A stretch of 64,000 bases of DNA. Source: Reichenbachiella agariperforans. GTDB taxonomy: Bacteria > Bacteroidota > Bacteroidia > Cytophagales > Cyclobacteriaceae. Shown piece after piece: positions 1 to 9,492 of the stretch. The translations under genes were made by a program, and so were the position numbers. The notes beneath the pieces are model-generated. The model saw only the letters and a list, made by a program, of their open reading frames with translations. It was not told the origin of the DNA and made no database searches. The DNA lies in contig NZ_FRAA01000003.1 of NCBI RefSeq assembly GCF_900142205.1, positions 186,001-250,000 of the forward strand, given 5' to 3'. The first letter of the stretch is position 1. Each line of letters begins with the position of its first letter.

Positions 1-303
1 GTTTCGGTGACGCTACAGAACACAGGAGCAGTTACCGGTACAGAGGTCGCACAGCTTTATATCCGAGATCAATTTGCCAGTCTGGTGAGACCCATCAAAG
101 AACTAAAAGGCTTTCAAAAGGTGACTTTAAAATCAGGAGAATCCAAAAACCTAACCTTCACTCTCACTGAAAAAGAATTGGGTTTCTATGACAATGAAGG
201 CAACTACAAAGTAGAAGACGGCATGTTTGACGTGATGGTCGGTACCAATTCTACGGACTTACTCACAGAGACGTTCCTATTGACAGCAGAGGTTGTTCAG
301 TAA
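1..303 (+). CDS. Glycoside hydrolase family 3, C-terminal fragment (5' end outside window)
   Basis: The reading frame is open from the first base and ends at the TAA at 301-303, so only the last 100 or so residues are present. The fragment matches the fibronectin-III-like C-terminal domain of family 3 beta-glucosidases and xylosidases: it has the VAQLYIRD strand, the RPIKELKGFQKV segment and the FDVMVGTNS ending typical of that domain. The catalytic domains lie upstream of the window, so substrate specificity cannot be read. It is followed by a hairpin at 341-379 that probably ends the transcript. Family membership is fairly secure; activity is unknown. Confidence 0.85.
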   Translation, partial: VSVTLQNTGAVTGTEVAQLYIRDQFASLVRPIKELKGFQKVTLKSGESKNLTFTLTEKELGFYDNEGNYKVEDGMFDVMVGTNSTDLLTETFLLTAEVVQ

Positions 304-340
304 ACAAATTTGCTCTTAGTTTAGACCGTTATTCCTTGGC

Positions 341-379
341 ATGTGGCACACTGGCTAATACATAGTCTGTGTGCCACAT
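341..379 (+). terminator. Hairpin downstream of the GH3 gene
   Basis: ATGTGGCACAC (341-351) is the perfect reverse complement of GTGTGCCACAT (369-379), giving an 11-bp stem with a 17-nt loop, 37 bp after the GH3 stop. There is only a short T/A-rich tail, so termination is inferred from position and stem strength. Confidence 0.55.
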
Positions 380-435
380 TATATCAGGTTATATAATGAT
401 GAAATTGCTTCTTTAGCCCCCCAAACGATACAAGC

Positions 436-1824
436 ATGAAAAACACGATACGGATTATACCCCTATTAATTGCACTCTCACTGCTACTCTCGCGGTGCAA
501 AGAAGAAAGCAAGGAACAACTCAAAGGACAAGTCATGGATGCCTACACCGGCGCACCATTGTCAGGCGTACAAGTTCTACTGATAGAAACGGGCACATCT
601 GTCACGACGAATGAAAATGGGAGTTTCAAATTCGCAGAAATGGACATTACCACTCTAGTTGAGGCACAGGTGGGACTAAAGTTGACCCTAGCAGACTATC
701 GACCGCTAGAAATCAACGCTACCATAGACACCAACAATACCATCCAACTATCTCCAGCTGACATCCCCGTCTACTACTACAATCAGCCCGTACAGCTGAG
801 CGATGGCATCACTACAGGTACCGTTCAGGATCAGAATATGGATCAGCAGCTCATTCAAAACCTGATGGACAGACTGGTCAGAGATGAATACAAAGAGATT
901 CACAGTCTCCTAATCTACAAAGATGACATGCTGGTAGTCGAGGAGTACTACTATGGCAACAATGACACCATCGACTTTGAAAACGGTGTGACGGTCGATC
1001 ATCAACCTGCCCCTATCCAGTGGTCTCGTGAAGACAAGCACTATGTAGCCTCTGCCAACAAAGCCCTCACGGGTACGATCGCAGGAATGGTTTTGGCAGA
1101 AAAAGGAATCAGCACAGATGAAGTTATTTCGCAGTATCTACCCGACTATGCGTCTTATTTCACGGACCCCAACAAAGCGAAAGTCACCCTACACCACTGC
1201 CTCAACATGACGGCAGGTTTCCAATGGGATGAGTGGTCTGGCAATGATCTCAAAGACCTCTGGAAGTCACAGGACTTTGCCGAATTTGTCCTATCCCGAA
1301 ACAATATGTCGCCTGACTCAGAGTGGCGATACAACAGTGCCCTGCCTAACCTCATCCTCAAAGCGCTAAGCAACATCGTCGATCAGGACATCAGAGACTG
1401 GGCGGACGACAACTTCTACCAAGCACTCGGTATCACTGATTACCAATGGCAGTCACAGCCTGACGGTACGCCTGAAGGATCCGCACGCATGTACCTCAGA
1501 CCGCGAGATATGTTAAAAATCGGCATCACCCTGCTCAATAACGGACAATGGGACGGCCAACAAGTTATACCCCAAGCATGGGTCGCTCAATGCCTGGAAG
1601 TACAAGAAAACACCGACTCGGGCGAGTATAGTCATGGATTCTGGTTAAGATCACTGGATGGGATCAACTACCTATCTGCAGAGGGAGATGGGGGCAATTT
1701 CATCAATGTGTTTCCTCAGCAAAACATGGTCGTCGTGATGACCCAAGGCAACTACCTCAAGTGGCCTATCTACATCGACCAGATGGACGACATGTTAGAG
1801 AACTACATTTTCCCAGCGTTGTAA
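436..1824 (+). CDS. Serine hydrolase of the beta-lactamase/CubicO family with N-terminal carboxypeptidase-regulatory-like domain
   Basis: A 462-residue exported protein. Residues 1-20 form a signal sequence ending in a Cys (LLSRC), a lipobox-like site with an unusual Arg at -1. Residues about 28-110 look like a carboxypeptidase regulatory-like beta-sandwich (GQVMDAYTGAPLSGVQV). The rest is a PF00144-type serine hydrolase: S206-A-N-K209 gives the SxxK nucleophile, Y299-N-S the tyrosine motif, and H400-G-F replaces the KTG motif, as usual in the CubicO group. Members are D-aminopeptidases, esterases or amide hydrolases rather than true beta-lactamases; the substrate here is not predictable. It appears monocistronic. 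Confidence 0.85.
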   Translation: MKNTIRIIPLLIALSLLLSRCKEESKEQLKGQVMDAYTGAPLSGVQVLLIETGTSVTTNENGSFKFAEMDITTLVEAQVGLKLTLADYRPLEINATIDTNNTIQLSPADIPVYYYNQPVQLSDGITTGTVQDQNMDQQLIQNLMDRLVRDEYKEIHSLLIYKDDMLVVEEYYYGNNDTIDFENGVTVDHQPAPIQWSREDKHYVASANKALTGTIAGMVLAEKGISTDEVISQYLPDYASYFTDPNKAKVTLHHCLNMTAGFQWDEWSGNDLKDLWKSQDFAEFVLSRNNMSPDSEWRYNSALPNLILKALSNIVDQDIRDWADDNFYQALGITDYQWQSQPDGTPEGSARMYLRPRDMLKIGITLLNNGQWDGQQVIPQAWVAQCLEVQENTDSGEYSHGFWLRSLDGINYLSAEGDGGNFINVFPQQNMVVVMTQGNYLKWPIYIDQMDDMLENYIFPAL

Positions 1825-1840
1825 TACGTTTTGCTGTTCC

Positions 1841-1887
1841 GTATACATGCTAAATCGTAATCCTAACTCAAGATTTAGCATGTGTAC
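1841..1887. terminator. Inverted repeat after the serine hydrolase gene
   Basis: 1841-1856 and 1872-1887 are inverted copies (16 bp, one mismatch; core CATGCTAAATC). It lies 17 bp past the stop codon of the + strand gene and is a plausible transcription stop, although no clear T-tract follows. Confidence 0.5.
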
Positions 1888-1926
1888 AGCACAAAAATAG
1901 AAATGGTTGGATACCAAAGTCCTTGA

Positions 1927-2026
1927 GCTTGCGCAAGCAGGGAGTTGCAGTAAGTGTAACACACGATCCAGCTTGCGCAAGCAAAAGGGCATGCTTGCCC
2001 AAGTTGAACCCTTTGCTTGCGCAAGC
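1927..2026. repeat. Array 1 of 12-bp GCTTGCGCAAGC palindromes in 22-bp register
   Basis: Perfect GCTTGCGCAAGC copies lie at 1927-1938, 1971-1982 and 2015-2026, and a variant GCTTGCCCAAG at 1993-2003. Starts are 44, 22 and 22 bp apart, so every copy keeps one 22-bp phase, with one empty slot near 1949. The roughly 10-bp intervals are not conserved. The same palindrome and period recur at 17114-17233. The unit is too short for CRISPR. Role unknown. Confidence 0.85.
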
Positions 2027-2083
2027 TTCAGCAATGATCAATAGATCCAGTTTATAAAAGAAAAACCTAGCCGGTTTATACAT

Positions 2084-2114
2084 AGCCTAGATTCGTGCAT
2101 CACGAACCTAGGCT
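2084..2114 (-). terminator. Terminator-like hairpin after the symporter operon
   Basis: AGCCTAGATTCGTG (2084-2097), loop CAT, CACGAACCTAGGCT (2101-2114): a 14-bp stem with a single mismatch, 36 bp beyond the stop of the minus-strand symporter gene. The tail on the minus strand is A/T-rich but not a clean T-run. Confidence 0.55.
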
Positions 2115-2150
2115 CTTGAATTTCTCTATCTAGATCAGCATACTGCTATG

Positions 2151-3845
2151 CTAATGATCCTGTGCGGCACCTGCTCCGCGTGGGTAACGAATGCTCTCGA
2201 CCATCTCTTGCACTTCCTCAGGTGGCGCTGGAGACATACGAGATATCACCAGTGACACCACGAGATTCACCACCATGGCGACTGAACCAAAACCCTCAGG
2301 AGATATCCCAAACCACCAATCCTCAGGCATACCACCTCCAAAACCTTGCAGTTTGTATTTGACCATATAAAACAGCATCAGCAACGTACCGATTACCATC
2401 CCAGCGATAGCACCTTCCTTGTTCATACGCTTGTCAAAGATCCCCATCACGATCGCAGGAAAAAACGACGCAGCTGCCAGACCAAAAGCCAGTGCCACCG
2501 TCGCAGCAACGAACCCTGGAGGGTTAATCCCAAAGTAGCCCGCTACTACCACAGCTACTGCTGCGCCAGCACGTGCCCACATCAACTCCTCCTTGTCCGA
2601 GATGTTAGGCTTGAGTTGCTTCTTGATCAGGTCATGCGAGACACTCGTAGAGATCACCAACAACAAACCTGCTGCTGTAGAAAGCGCTGCTGCCAGTCCA
2701 CCTGCTGCAACTAATGCGATCACCCAGTTGGGCAACTGTGCGATTTCGGGATTGGCCAAAACCATAATATCTCTGTCGATAGTCAATTCGTTGACCGCAG
2801 GGTCAGCGACATACTGGATCAATCCATCCTTGTTTTTATCCTCATAGGCTATCAATCCCGTTGACTCCCAGTTGCTAAACCACTCCGGTACATCGGAATA
2901 GCTCTTCTCAGAGACCGTCGTAATCAAGTTGGTACGCGCGAAAGCAGATATAGCCGGAGCAGTCGTGTACAGTATCGCAATGAAGAGCAATGCCCAGCCC
3001 GCTGAGATACGTGCGTCTTTGACTCGTGGTACAGTGAAGAATCGCACGATCACATGAGGCAATCCTGCCGTCCCCATCATCAGTGCTAGCGTGATCGCAG
3101 CGACATCCCATCTACCTTTTGCTCCTGTAGTGTATTCTTGAAAACCAAGCTCAACATGCAGCTGATCAAGCTTATCTAGTAAAAACATCCCAGACCCATC
3201 CTCTATCGTACCACCGAATCCCATCTGCGGGATGATGTTTCCAGTCAACTGGATGGAAATAAAAATAGCAGGCACCATGAATGCAAAGATCAAAACACAG
3301 TACTGTGCTACCTGTGTGTAAGTAATCCCTTTCATCCCACCGAGCACCGCATAGAAAAACACCAAGCCCATCCCGATGAATACGCCTGTATTGATCGGCA
3401 CTTCGAGGAATCTGGCAAACACCACGCCGACTCCACGCATCTGCCCTGCCACGTAGGTGAACGACACGATGATCGCACAGATGACAGCCACCGTCCTGGC
3501 AACATTAGAGTAATACCGATCTCCGATAAAGTCCGGCACGGTAAACTTGCCGAACTTGCGCAGGTAGGGAGCCAACAGCAGTGCCAATAGCACATAACCA
3601 CCCGTCCAGCCCATCAAGTAGACCGCTCCGTCATAGCCCATGAACGAGATCAGTCCCGCCATGGAAATAAAAGATGCCGCTGACATCCAGTCCGCTGCAG
3701 TGGCTAGTCCGTTGGTCAAAGGATGCACCCCGCCACCTGCCACATAAAATTCTTTGGTAGACCCAGCCCTGCACCAGATCGCGATCCCGATATAGAGTGC
3801 AAAGGTTGCCCCTACGATAATAAATGTCCAAGATTGAATATCCAT
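2151..3845 (-). CDS. Sodium:solute symporter large subunit, ActP/acetate-type (VC_2705-like)
   Basis: A 564-residue inner-membrane protein with about 13 hydrophobic helices and the features of the sodium:solute symporter (SSS) family, for example LATAADWMSAASFISMAG near residue 50 and the AAALSTAAGLLLVIS helix in the second half. It resembles the subgroup encoded next to a small DUF4212 protein, which is present 5 bp upstream, so the two form one operon and one transporter. Members take up acetate or other monocarboxylates with Na+. The substrate is inferred from family only. A hairpin at 2084-2114 follows the gene. Confidence 0.92.
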   Translation of the reverse strand: MDIQSWTFIIVGATFALYIGIAIWCRAGSTKEFYVAGGGVHPLTNGLATAADWMSAASFISMAGLISFMGYDGAVYLMGWTGGYVLLALLLAPYLRKFGKFTVPDFIGDRYYSNVARTVAVICAIIVSFTYVAGQMRGVGVVFARFLEVPINTGVFIGMGLVFFYAVLGGMKGITYTQVAQYCVLIFAFMVPAIFISIQLTGNIIPQMGFGGTIEDGSGMFLLDKLDQLHVELGFQEYTTGAKGRWDVAAITLALMMGTAGLPHVIVRFFTVPRVKDARISAGWALLFIAILYTTAPAISAFARTNLITTVSEKSYSDVPEWFSNWESTGLIAYEDKNKDGLIQYVADPAVNELTIDRDIMVLANPEIAQLPNWVIALVAAGGLAAALSTAAGLLLVISTSVSHDLIKKQLKPNISDKEELMWARAGAAVAVVVAGYFGINPPGFVAATVALAFGLAAASFFPAIVMGIFDKRMNKEGAIAGMVIGTLLMLFYMVKYKLQGFGGGMPEDWWFGISPEGFGSVAMVVNLVVSLVISRMSPAPPEEVQEMVESIRYPRGAGAAQDH

Positions 3846-3850
3846 AGCGA

Positions 3851-4111
3851 TTAGTTTTCGTCTAGGTTAGAAGTTTTGTCTAGGCGGTTCATCAACCACA
3901 CATAAGTGAATATGAGAACCACAAATACGTATATCGACCCCTGCTGTGCAAACCAAAAACCGAGTTTGAACCCTCCGAGGCGAATCGTATTGAGCTCATC
4001 TACCCAGATAATCCCAAAACCAAATGAAACTAAAAACCATATCACAAGTAATATGACTAGATACCGGAGATTAGTCTTCCAGTAGCGCTTGTGTCCTTCA
4101 TTGTCTTTCAT
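3851..4111 (-). CDS. DUF4212 small subunit of the sodium:solute symporter
   Basis: A small protein of 86 residues if it starts at the Met at 4109-4111, the site that best fits the family; in-frame Mets up to 4159 would add up to 16 residues. It begins with a charged segment (KDNEGHKRYW), then two transmembrane helices (about 14-36 and 50-72) separated by the IRLGGFKLGFWFAQQGS loop typical of DUF4212. These proteins are accessory subunits of ActP-like symporters; the partner gene starts 5 bp downstream. Confidence 0.9.
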   Translation of the reverse strand: MKDNEGHKRYWKTNLRYLVILLVIWFLVSFGFGIIWVDELNTIRLGGFKLGFWFAQQGSIYVFVVLIFTYVWLMNRLDKTSNLDEN

Positions 4112-4245
4112 AATCATGTCTAAATTTTCGAACTCCATCATGCTGAGTTCAATCCACAATATATAAAATGAATCAGGTTTTGTCAGTCGACAAAACCAAG
4201 GATCGAAACATTTAGATGCATAAATGATCGATTTACCCCCTATAA

Positions 4246-4287
4246 AAAATGAGTCCTCATCGATTAGAACCGATGAGGACTCATTTT
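4246..4287 (-). terminator. Intrinsic terminator of the M16 protease gene
   Basis: A perfect 17-bp stem, AAAATGAGTCCTCATCG (4246-4262) with its complement at 4271-4287 and an 8-nt loop, lies 60 bp past the M16 stop. Read on the minus strand the stem ends in a run of T, as in a factor-independent terminator. Confidence 0.85.
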
Positions 4288-4347
4288 CATTTTCCTGATG
4301 AAGAGTTTCTGACGGTACTCTCTCAGTCCCTGAAACACAAAACTTGA

Positions 4348-7206
4348 TTATTTATTTCGGTCAATTTTATTTTCTTCTATCACTTGACCTTTCTCATCCA
4401 CGTCGATGACCTCATACCCAAGTGCTTCGAGTTTCGATCGATTAGTGGCTGCATCGCCCACTACTACGATGTAGAACTTATCCTCCGCCAAGTACTTCTT
4501 CGCCAGCTTATCCAAGTCCTTTTTACCGACTGTTGCGATGATCTCGTTTTGTTGATCTACAAAATCCTCTGATAGGTTGAAATGATTGATCCTTCGAAGA
4601 AAGCTCGCTTTTTGACGTGGTGTTTCATACTTACGTGCATCACGCTGGCCAACGGCCTTTTTCATAAACGCTAGTTCTTCATCCGTGATTCCATCTTCAC
4701 GATACCCTGTAATCTCTCTCATGAACTCAAAGACCGCACTATCCGTGACGTCCGCTTTTACCCCTGCCAGTGCAGTATATGGACCTGGCTCATCCTCACT
4801 ATGGAAATACGTTCTAGCTCCATAAGTCCAACCTTTGTCCTCTCTCAGGTTCAGATTGATGCGGCTGTTGAATGCTCCACCGAGCGGAAAATTCATTAGG
4901 TACGCTTTATAATAATCCCCTGTCGCATCATAAGCCATGTCCGTGACATACCCGATACGAATCTCAGACTGGGGTGCATCCTTTTTGTCCACTAGATAGA
5001 TGGCAGTATTCGCAGATGCTTTGGCTGCTGGCAACTCTGGCAACTTCACTTCTTTGGCCTTCCATGATTTCAAAAAGCCCAACTGACTCTTGATTTCCTT
5101 TTCGGTCACATCTCCTACTACAACCAGTTCAGAGATAGACGGTGAGTAATATTTCTCATAAAATGACTTTACATCCTCTACCGTGATCGCCTCTACAGTC
5201 TCTTCTATCCCTTCTCTAGGGACAGAAAAAATATGTTCATCTCCATAGAGTAATCGGTCATACACCAAATCAGCAATACTAGACGGGTCCTTCAGAGAAG
5301 ACTTAATTCCCTCCAATTGTTGATTCTTTAGTCTATCAAAATCCTCCTGCGTAAAGGCTGGCCGCTTCAAAATCTCATCCGCCAGTTCGAGGGTTTTAGT
5401 CAAATTCTTTTTGAGGGTATTGATCGTCATGGTCGTCATGGTCGTGCTACTAGAGACGTTGATTTCACTACCGATCTTCCTCAACTCTTCCTGAATCTCT
5501 TCCGAACTATAATTCTCCGTAGATTCGTTCATCATCGCAGCAGTTAGACTCGCCAGACCAGACTTAGTAGGCGCATAGGCGTCCATTTTGTGTCCGCCAT
5601 TGATCGTGAGCTGTAGCGTCACGGTCGGGATTTCATTAGACTCTGCACCGATGACCTTGATTCCGTTGGCCATTTTATCTTTCCAGAAATCAGGCACCTT
5701 GATCGCAGGGTTAGGTCCTAGCGGCGGTCTCACGTTTCTATCAAAATTATCAGGAGCAGGTTTATTGTAAGCCACCCTATCATAGTCTGTCGTAGGAAAA
5801 GGACTATCTCCTTCCATCTGTGGGACATAGTTGTCAGGCTTGGCCTTAGCCGTATTTTCATCTGGGATTACGCTCTGAATCACGCCTGGTTTCCCTTTGA
5901 TGTACTGATTAAATACACGCATTACGTCTTCTTTCGTCAGGCTATTGTACCTATCTAAGTCCTCTTTGATATAGTTGGGATTACCCGTAAAAGTCTCGTA
6001 GCTCGCTAGCTGACTTACTTTTCCGCTAACACTCGCCAAACCATTGATCATATCGGCCTCACGATTGGCTTTAAACTTGGTGATATCATCATCTGTCACC
6101 CCATTTTCGGCAAACTCTTCTAAGATGGTACGCATCTCGCCTTCAAAATCAGACAAAGTCTGCCCCGGAAATGGCAATACAAACATGGTAAACTCACCTG
6201 CCAACTCACTGCATGGATGAAAAGTAGATGCCTGAATGGCCTTTTGTGTCATCACAAACTTCTTGTAAAAATATGAACTCTTGCCCGTACCCAATATCTC
6301 CGCCAGACAATCCAGCGGCGCTTCATCTGGATGGCGAGTAGGAACAGTAGGAAAGGTGAACATCAACGCTGGGAACCGAATATTGCTATCCACATACGAT
6401 ACATAGCGGTCTTCATCCAGCGTAGGCATCGCTAGCTTCATATCTGTCACCTCTGGACCTCTAGGGATCACCCCAAAATACTTTTCAACCTTGGCGATCA
6501 CGTCTTTGGTCTTGACATCTCCACCGACAGTCAGTGTCGCATTGTTAGGTCCATACCAGCGCATGAAAAACTTTTTGAGATCAGTCACATCGACTCGATC
6601 CAAATCCTCTAGTCGACCGATCGTCAACCAAGAATAAGGGTGTCCATACGGGTAAAGTGCAGCTGCGTTGATTTCTCTCCACCTGCCATAGGGACGGTTA
6701 TCATAGTTCTGGCCTTTTTCATTCTTCACAGTAGCACGTTGTACTTCAAACTTCTCTTGGGTCACTGCATCAAGGAAAAAACCCATGCGATCGGCTTCTA
6801 ACCACAGCATGGTCTCTAGCTGGTTACTAGGTACGGTTTCGAAATAGTTGGTACGATCGCGGTTGGTCGTCCCGTTCATGGTACCACCTGCTTCGGTCAC
6901 GATTTTGATGTGCTCTTCGTCTGCCACATGATCCGATCCTTGGAACATCATGTGCTCAAAAAAGTGAGCAAAGCCAGACTTGTTCAACTCCTCTCGTGCT
7001 GAGCCGACATGGTAGGTCACATCGACATGTACGAGCGGGTCGGAATGATCCTCATGGATGATCAGTGTCAGGCCGTTGGCCAATTCATATTTTTCATAAG
7101 GGATAATGACTTCATCGCCTTTTTTGGTGACTTTTTCGATCAGCTTGGTTTGTGAAAACGCCACTGATGACACCAGGAGGGATAATCCTAATAGTAGATA
7201 TTTCAT
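4348..7206 (-). CDS. M16 (insulinase family) zinc metalloprotease, secreted
   Basis: A 952-residue protein with a signal peptide (residues 1-19, ending AFSQ). The N-terminal M16 domain carries the inverted zinc motif H81-F-F-E84-H85, with the downstream Glu in the KNEKGQ region near residue 160. The C-terminal half (from about residue 500, KMANGIKVIGAES) is a second M16 module without the HxxEH motif, as usual for the inactive half. Length and layout fit the two-module secreted peptidases common in Bacteroidota, which degrade small peptides in the periplasm or at the surface. It is a single-gene unit with a strong terminator. Confidence 0.93.
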   Translation of the reverse strand: MKYLLLGLSLLVSSVAFSQTKLIEKVTKKGDEVIIPYEKYELANGLTLIIHEDHSDPLVHVDVTYHVGSAREELNKSGFAHFFEHMMFQGSDHVADEEHIKIVTEAGGTMNGTTNRDRTNYFETVPSNQLETMLWLEADRMGFFLDAVTQEKFEVQRATVKNEKGQNYDNRPYGRWREINAAALYPYGHPYSWLTIGRLEDLDRVDVTDLKKFFMRWYGPNNATLTVGGDVKTKDVIAKVEKYFGVIPRGPEVTDMKLAMPTLDEDRYVSYVDSNIRFPALMFTFPTVPTRHPDEAPLDCLAEILGTGKSSYFYKKFVMTQKAIQASTFHPCSELAGEFTMFVLPFPGQTLSDFEGEMRTILEEFAENGVTDDDITKFKANREADMINGLASVSGKVSQLASYETFTGNPNYIKEDLDRYNSLTKEDVMRVFNQYIKGKPGVIQSVIPDENTAKAKPDNYVPQMEGDSPFPTTDYDRVAYNKPAPDNFDRNVRPPLGPNPAIKVPDFWKDKMANGIKVIGAESNEIPTVTLQLTINGGHKMDAYAPTKSGLASLTAAMMNESTENYSSEEIQEELRKIGSEINVSSSTTMTTMTINTLKKNLTKTLELADEILKRPAFTQEDFDRLKNQQLEGIKSSLKDPSSIADLVYDRLLYGDEHIFSVPREGIEETVEAITVEDVKSFYEKYYSPSISELVVVGDVTEKEIKSQLGFLKSWKAKEVKLPELPAAKASANTAIYLVDKKDAPQSEIRIGYVTDMAYDATGDYYKAYLMNFPLGGAFNSRINLNLREDKGWTYGARTYFHSEDEPGPYTALAGVKADVTDSAVFEFMREITGYREDGITDEELAFMKKAVGQRDARKYETPRQKASFLRRINHFNLSEDFVDQQNEIIATVGKKDLDKLAKKYLAEDKFYIVVVGDAATNRSKLEALGYEVIDVDEKGQVIEENKIDRNK

Positions 7207-7477
7207 TTTGGAATTGTTAATTGAATTAAATTATGGAATGCCCATAGGTTGATTGTATTGTAATATGTAGAAATCATCAGAGATAATAAAGTCCTCAACA
7301 GACAATACCGCTACCTACGATCTTCAGTTCGTCAATTAGTGTCACTAACTGGTCAGTTTATTACAAACTACTCAAAATTTCTATCCCAATTACAACCATG
7401 TTAGGGAGTACCGTGTCTTTGATAAACACTATTTACAATTCAAATAGTCATGTATAATATTTAAATGTAACTATATT

Positions 7478-8473
7478 ATGAATAAACTCAACCCACTACT
7501 TTCTCTACTATTGTTAATTAATCTATGTATTTTATCAGGATGCGGTAGCGGCGATGATGGAAGTACCTCATTAAATGCTCCAGATCAAACACTCACTGTA
7601 CAAGAAGATATTGAATCAGGTGATCTAATTGGTGAAATCCAAGTCGACCATGCGCAAACCTCTTCGTTAAGTTTTAATATTTTATCTGGAAACGATGCAG
7701 AGATCTTTGACATGTCAAATGATGGCAAGATTTCATTGGCTGATGGTATATCTCTAGACTATGAAGAAACCGATAGTTATGAACTAACTGTTGAGATTTC
7801 AGATGATGTATCTTCCGATGAGACAATCGTCACAATCAATGTCTCGGATGTGGACGAAACAGGCATCTTAATCCTCAATGGAATCACATACGAATTTGGC
7901 GATGAAGGTATTCTTCTGGACGAAGGTGCATCTGACCCTTTCGATAATGGCAACAATACTCACTTTGTTTACAACTTCAGTTTCGCAGAAGGAGATCTAA
8001 CCCAAGATGAAGAAAACGAAGAGGACTTTGAATTTACAAACATCACTCTGCTTTTTGCAACAGAACTCTACTCTCCAGGAACTGAATCTTTTAACTTGGG
8101 CACATTCGAACACGCTTCAGGAGACGCCACAGCAGAAGAACTTGACGGTAAATACTTCTTTAGAGAACTAGCATTTGCTATTGATGGAAATAACAATGGA
8201 ACGACCTTAACCAACGAGGATGACGTAGAGAAAGACATCATATATCTAGCAACGTCTGGTACCGTGGAGGTAAGTTCTACCGAAGGCAATACGTATAAAT
8301 TAGTGTTTGACATTACTATTTCACAGATAGATTTCGATCCAGAGCTAAACTGGTTATATGAAAATGATATAGTCCCCAATACAGAAAGGCATATGAGGTT
8401 TACTTATGATGCCCCTTTTAAAGTCGTCAGCGGCGACACCTCTGAAGAAGTAGAAGATGATGACCTCAATTAA
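7478..8473 (+). CDS. Lipoprotein with cadherin-like domain
   Basis: A 331-residue protein with a lipoprotein signal (LCILSGC, Cys at 22). Residues about 35-125 form a cadherin-like repeat (DLIGEIQVDH, then the FDMSNDGKISLADGISLDYEE core and VTINVSDVDE end), a calcium-binding beta-sandwich fold. The remaining 200 acidic residues match no family I recognise. It is probably anchored to the outer membrane. No functional partner is apparent; it is monocistronic and ends at a bidirectional terminator. Codon use is more A/T-rich than in the neighbours. Confidence 0.75.
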   Translation: MNKLNPLLSLLLLINLCILSGCGSGDDGSTSLNAPDQTLTVQEDIESGDLIGEIQVDHAQTSSLSFNILSGNDAEIFDMSNDGKISLADGISLDYEETDSYELTVEISDDVSSDETIVTINVSDVDETGILILNGITYEFGDEGILLDEGASDPFDNGNNTHFVYNFSFAEGDLTQDEENEEDFEFTNITLLFATELYSPGTESFNLGTFEHASGDATAEELDGKYFFRELAFAIDGNNNGTTLTNEDDVEKDIIYLATSGTVEVSSTEGNTYKLVFDITISQIDFDPELNWLYENDIVPNTERHMRFTYDAPFKVVSGDTSEEVEDDDLN

Positions 8474-8496
8474 TAGCTAAGTACAGAACCCATAAT

Positions 8497-8538
8497 AAAC
8501 AAAGAAGTGGTTACCGTATAGTAGCCACTTCTTTGTTT
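8497..8538. terminator. Bidirectional terminator between convergent genes
   Basis: AAACAAAGAAGTGG (8497-8510) pairs perfectly with CCACTTCTTTGTTT (8525-8538), with A-rich and T-rich arms that give U-tracts on both strands. It lies between the cadherin-like lipoprotein gene (+) and the ThuA-like gene (-). Confidence 0.8.
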
Positions 8539-8586
8539 ACTAGGGGGGGTAGAATCCATACTTCCATATGCGATTCTCTGTATCTT

Positions 8587-9387
8587 TTATCTCTTTTTCT
8601 TCTTAGTAACTTCCTCTTGAGCCAAAGCCCCTTTGCCCGTGGCAGCCCAAAAGATACCACCATAAATATGCTCTTGGAAAATCGCATCACTGTATGTCCC
8701 TGGCAGATGTCCTAGTGCCGTGTAGAATGCTCGTCCACCATCGTGCGTATGATACCAAGACATGGGGTGATAGCCGTCCATGCCTTTGGCGACTCTACCT
8801 TCTCCCCATTGGGCTTTGTAATCATAGGTAGACTCATCCACTGTCAGCAGGTACTGCAGATTGTCTGCCTTTTCTTCCAAAAACTCATAATACTCATCCG
8901 TCCACCAGCGTGTATCAGGCATGAGTTGCATCCCTGGGAAGTTACGGTCTTCTACTTTGAGCAGTGCCGTCTGGTTGTGCGGGTGGATGTGAAACATACG
9001 TCCCACCAACTGGGTATACCATGGCCAATCGTACTCGGTATCTGAAGCAGAATGAATCCCTACATACCCCTTACCTGACTGTATGAATCGCTCGAAAACT
9101 GCCTGCTGCTCTTCGTTAAGTACATCCCCAGTGGTATTGAGAAATATCACCACACTATATTGCGCCAGTCTCTTATCGGTAAAAAACAGCCCTGCATTTT
9201 CGGACCAATCAAGTTGAAAATCGTTTCGCTCAGCAATCTCACGTATCGCTGTGACCCCTTCGTGGATCGAGCCATGGTGCCAGCCATCCGTTTTGGTAAA
9301 CAACAGGGCTTTGAATTGTTGTGCTTGTGCATAAAAGGTAGTCATCACAAGTGCGAGGACGACCATTGAAATCTTATTCATCATCAT
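8587..9387 (-). CDS. ThuA-like domain protein, secreted
   Basis: The start is placed at the triple Met at 9379-9387, which gives a proper signal peptide (ending FYAQAQ); the open frame extends further upstream without signal character. The mature protein, about 245 residues, is a ThuA domain (trehalose-utilisation-like, glutamine amidotransferase-like fold): KALLFTKTDGWHHGSI at the start, GKGYVGIHSASDTEYDWPWY in the middle, and SWYHTHDGGRAFYTALGH near the end. The family is common in Bacteroidota, often with sugar-oxidising enzymes, but the reaction is not settled. Monocistronic. Confidence 0.88.
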   Translation of the reverse strand: MMMNKISMVVLALVMTTFYAQAQQFKALLFTKTDGWHHGSIHEGVTAIREIAERNDFQLDWSENAGLFFTDKRLAQYSVVIFLNTTGDVLNEEQQAVFERFIQSGKGYVGIHSASDTEYDWPWYTQLVGRMFHIHPHNQTALLKVEDRNFPGMQLMPDTRWWTDEYYEFLEEKADNLQYLLTVDESTYDYKAQWGEGRVAKGMDGYHPMSWYHTHDGGRAFYTALGHLPGTYSDAIFQEHIYGGIFWAATGKGALAQEEVTKKKKR

Positions 9388-9492
9388 GTTAGTCTTTTTA
9401 TAAATCTTACTAAAACGAAAATTAACAAGAATAATTGAGTTCGTGCTTTTAATCTCCTCCATTATCCATTTAAACCACACTAAGCTTATTGT

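Larger units (their letters stand above)
1825..2150. other. Intergenic region between convergent genes
   Basis: This 326-bp stretch has no convincing gene; the small open frames in it run through repeats. It holds two hairpins (1841-1887 and 2084-2114) flanking an array of 22-bp-spaced palindromes (1927-2026). Confidence 0.7.

Noticed and set aside
1795-2083. Two small minus-strand open frames between the serine hydrolase and symporter genes
   Set aside because: They are created by the palindrome array and have no protein-like features.
4160-4245. Operator or RNA before the symporter operon
   Set aside because: Only A/T-rich sequence; nothing beyond the M16 terminator could be supported.
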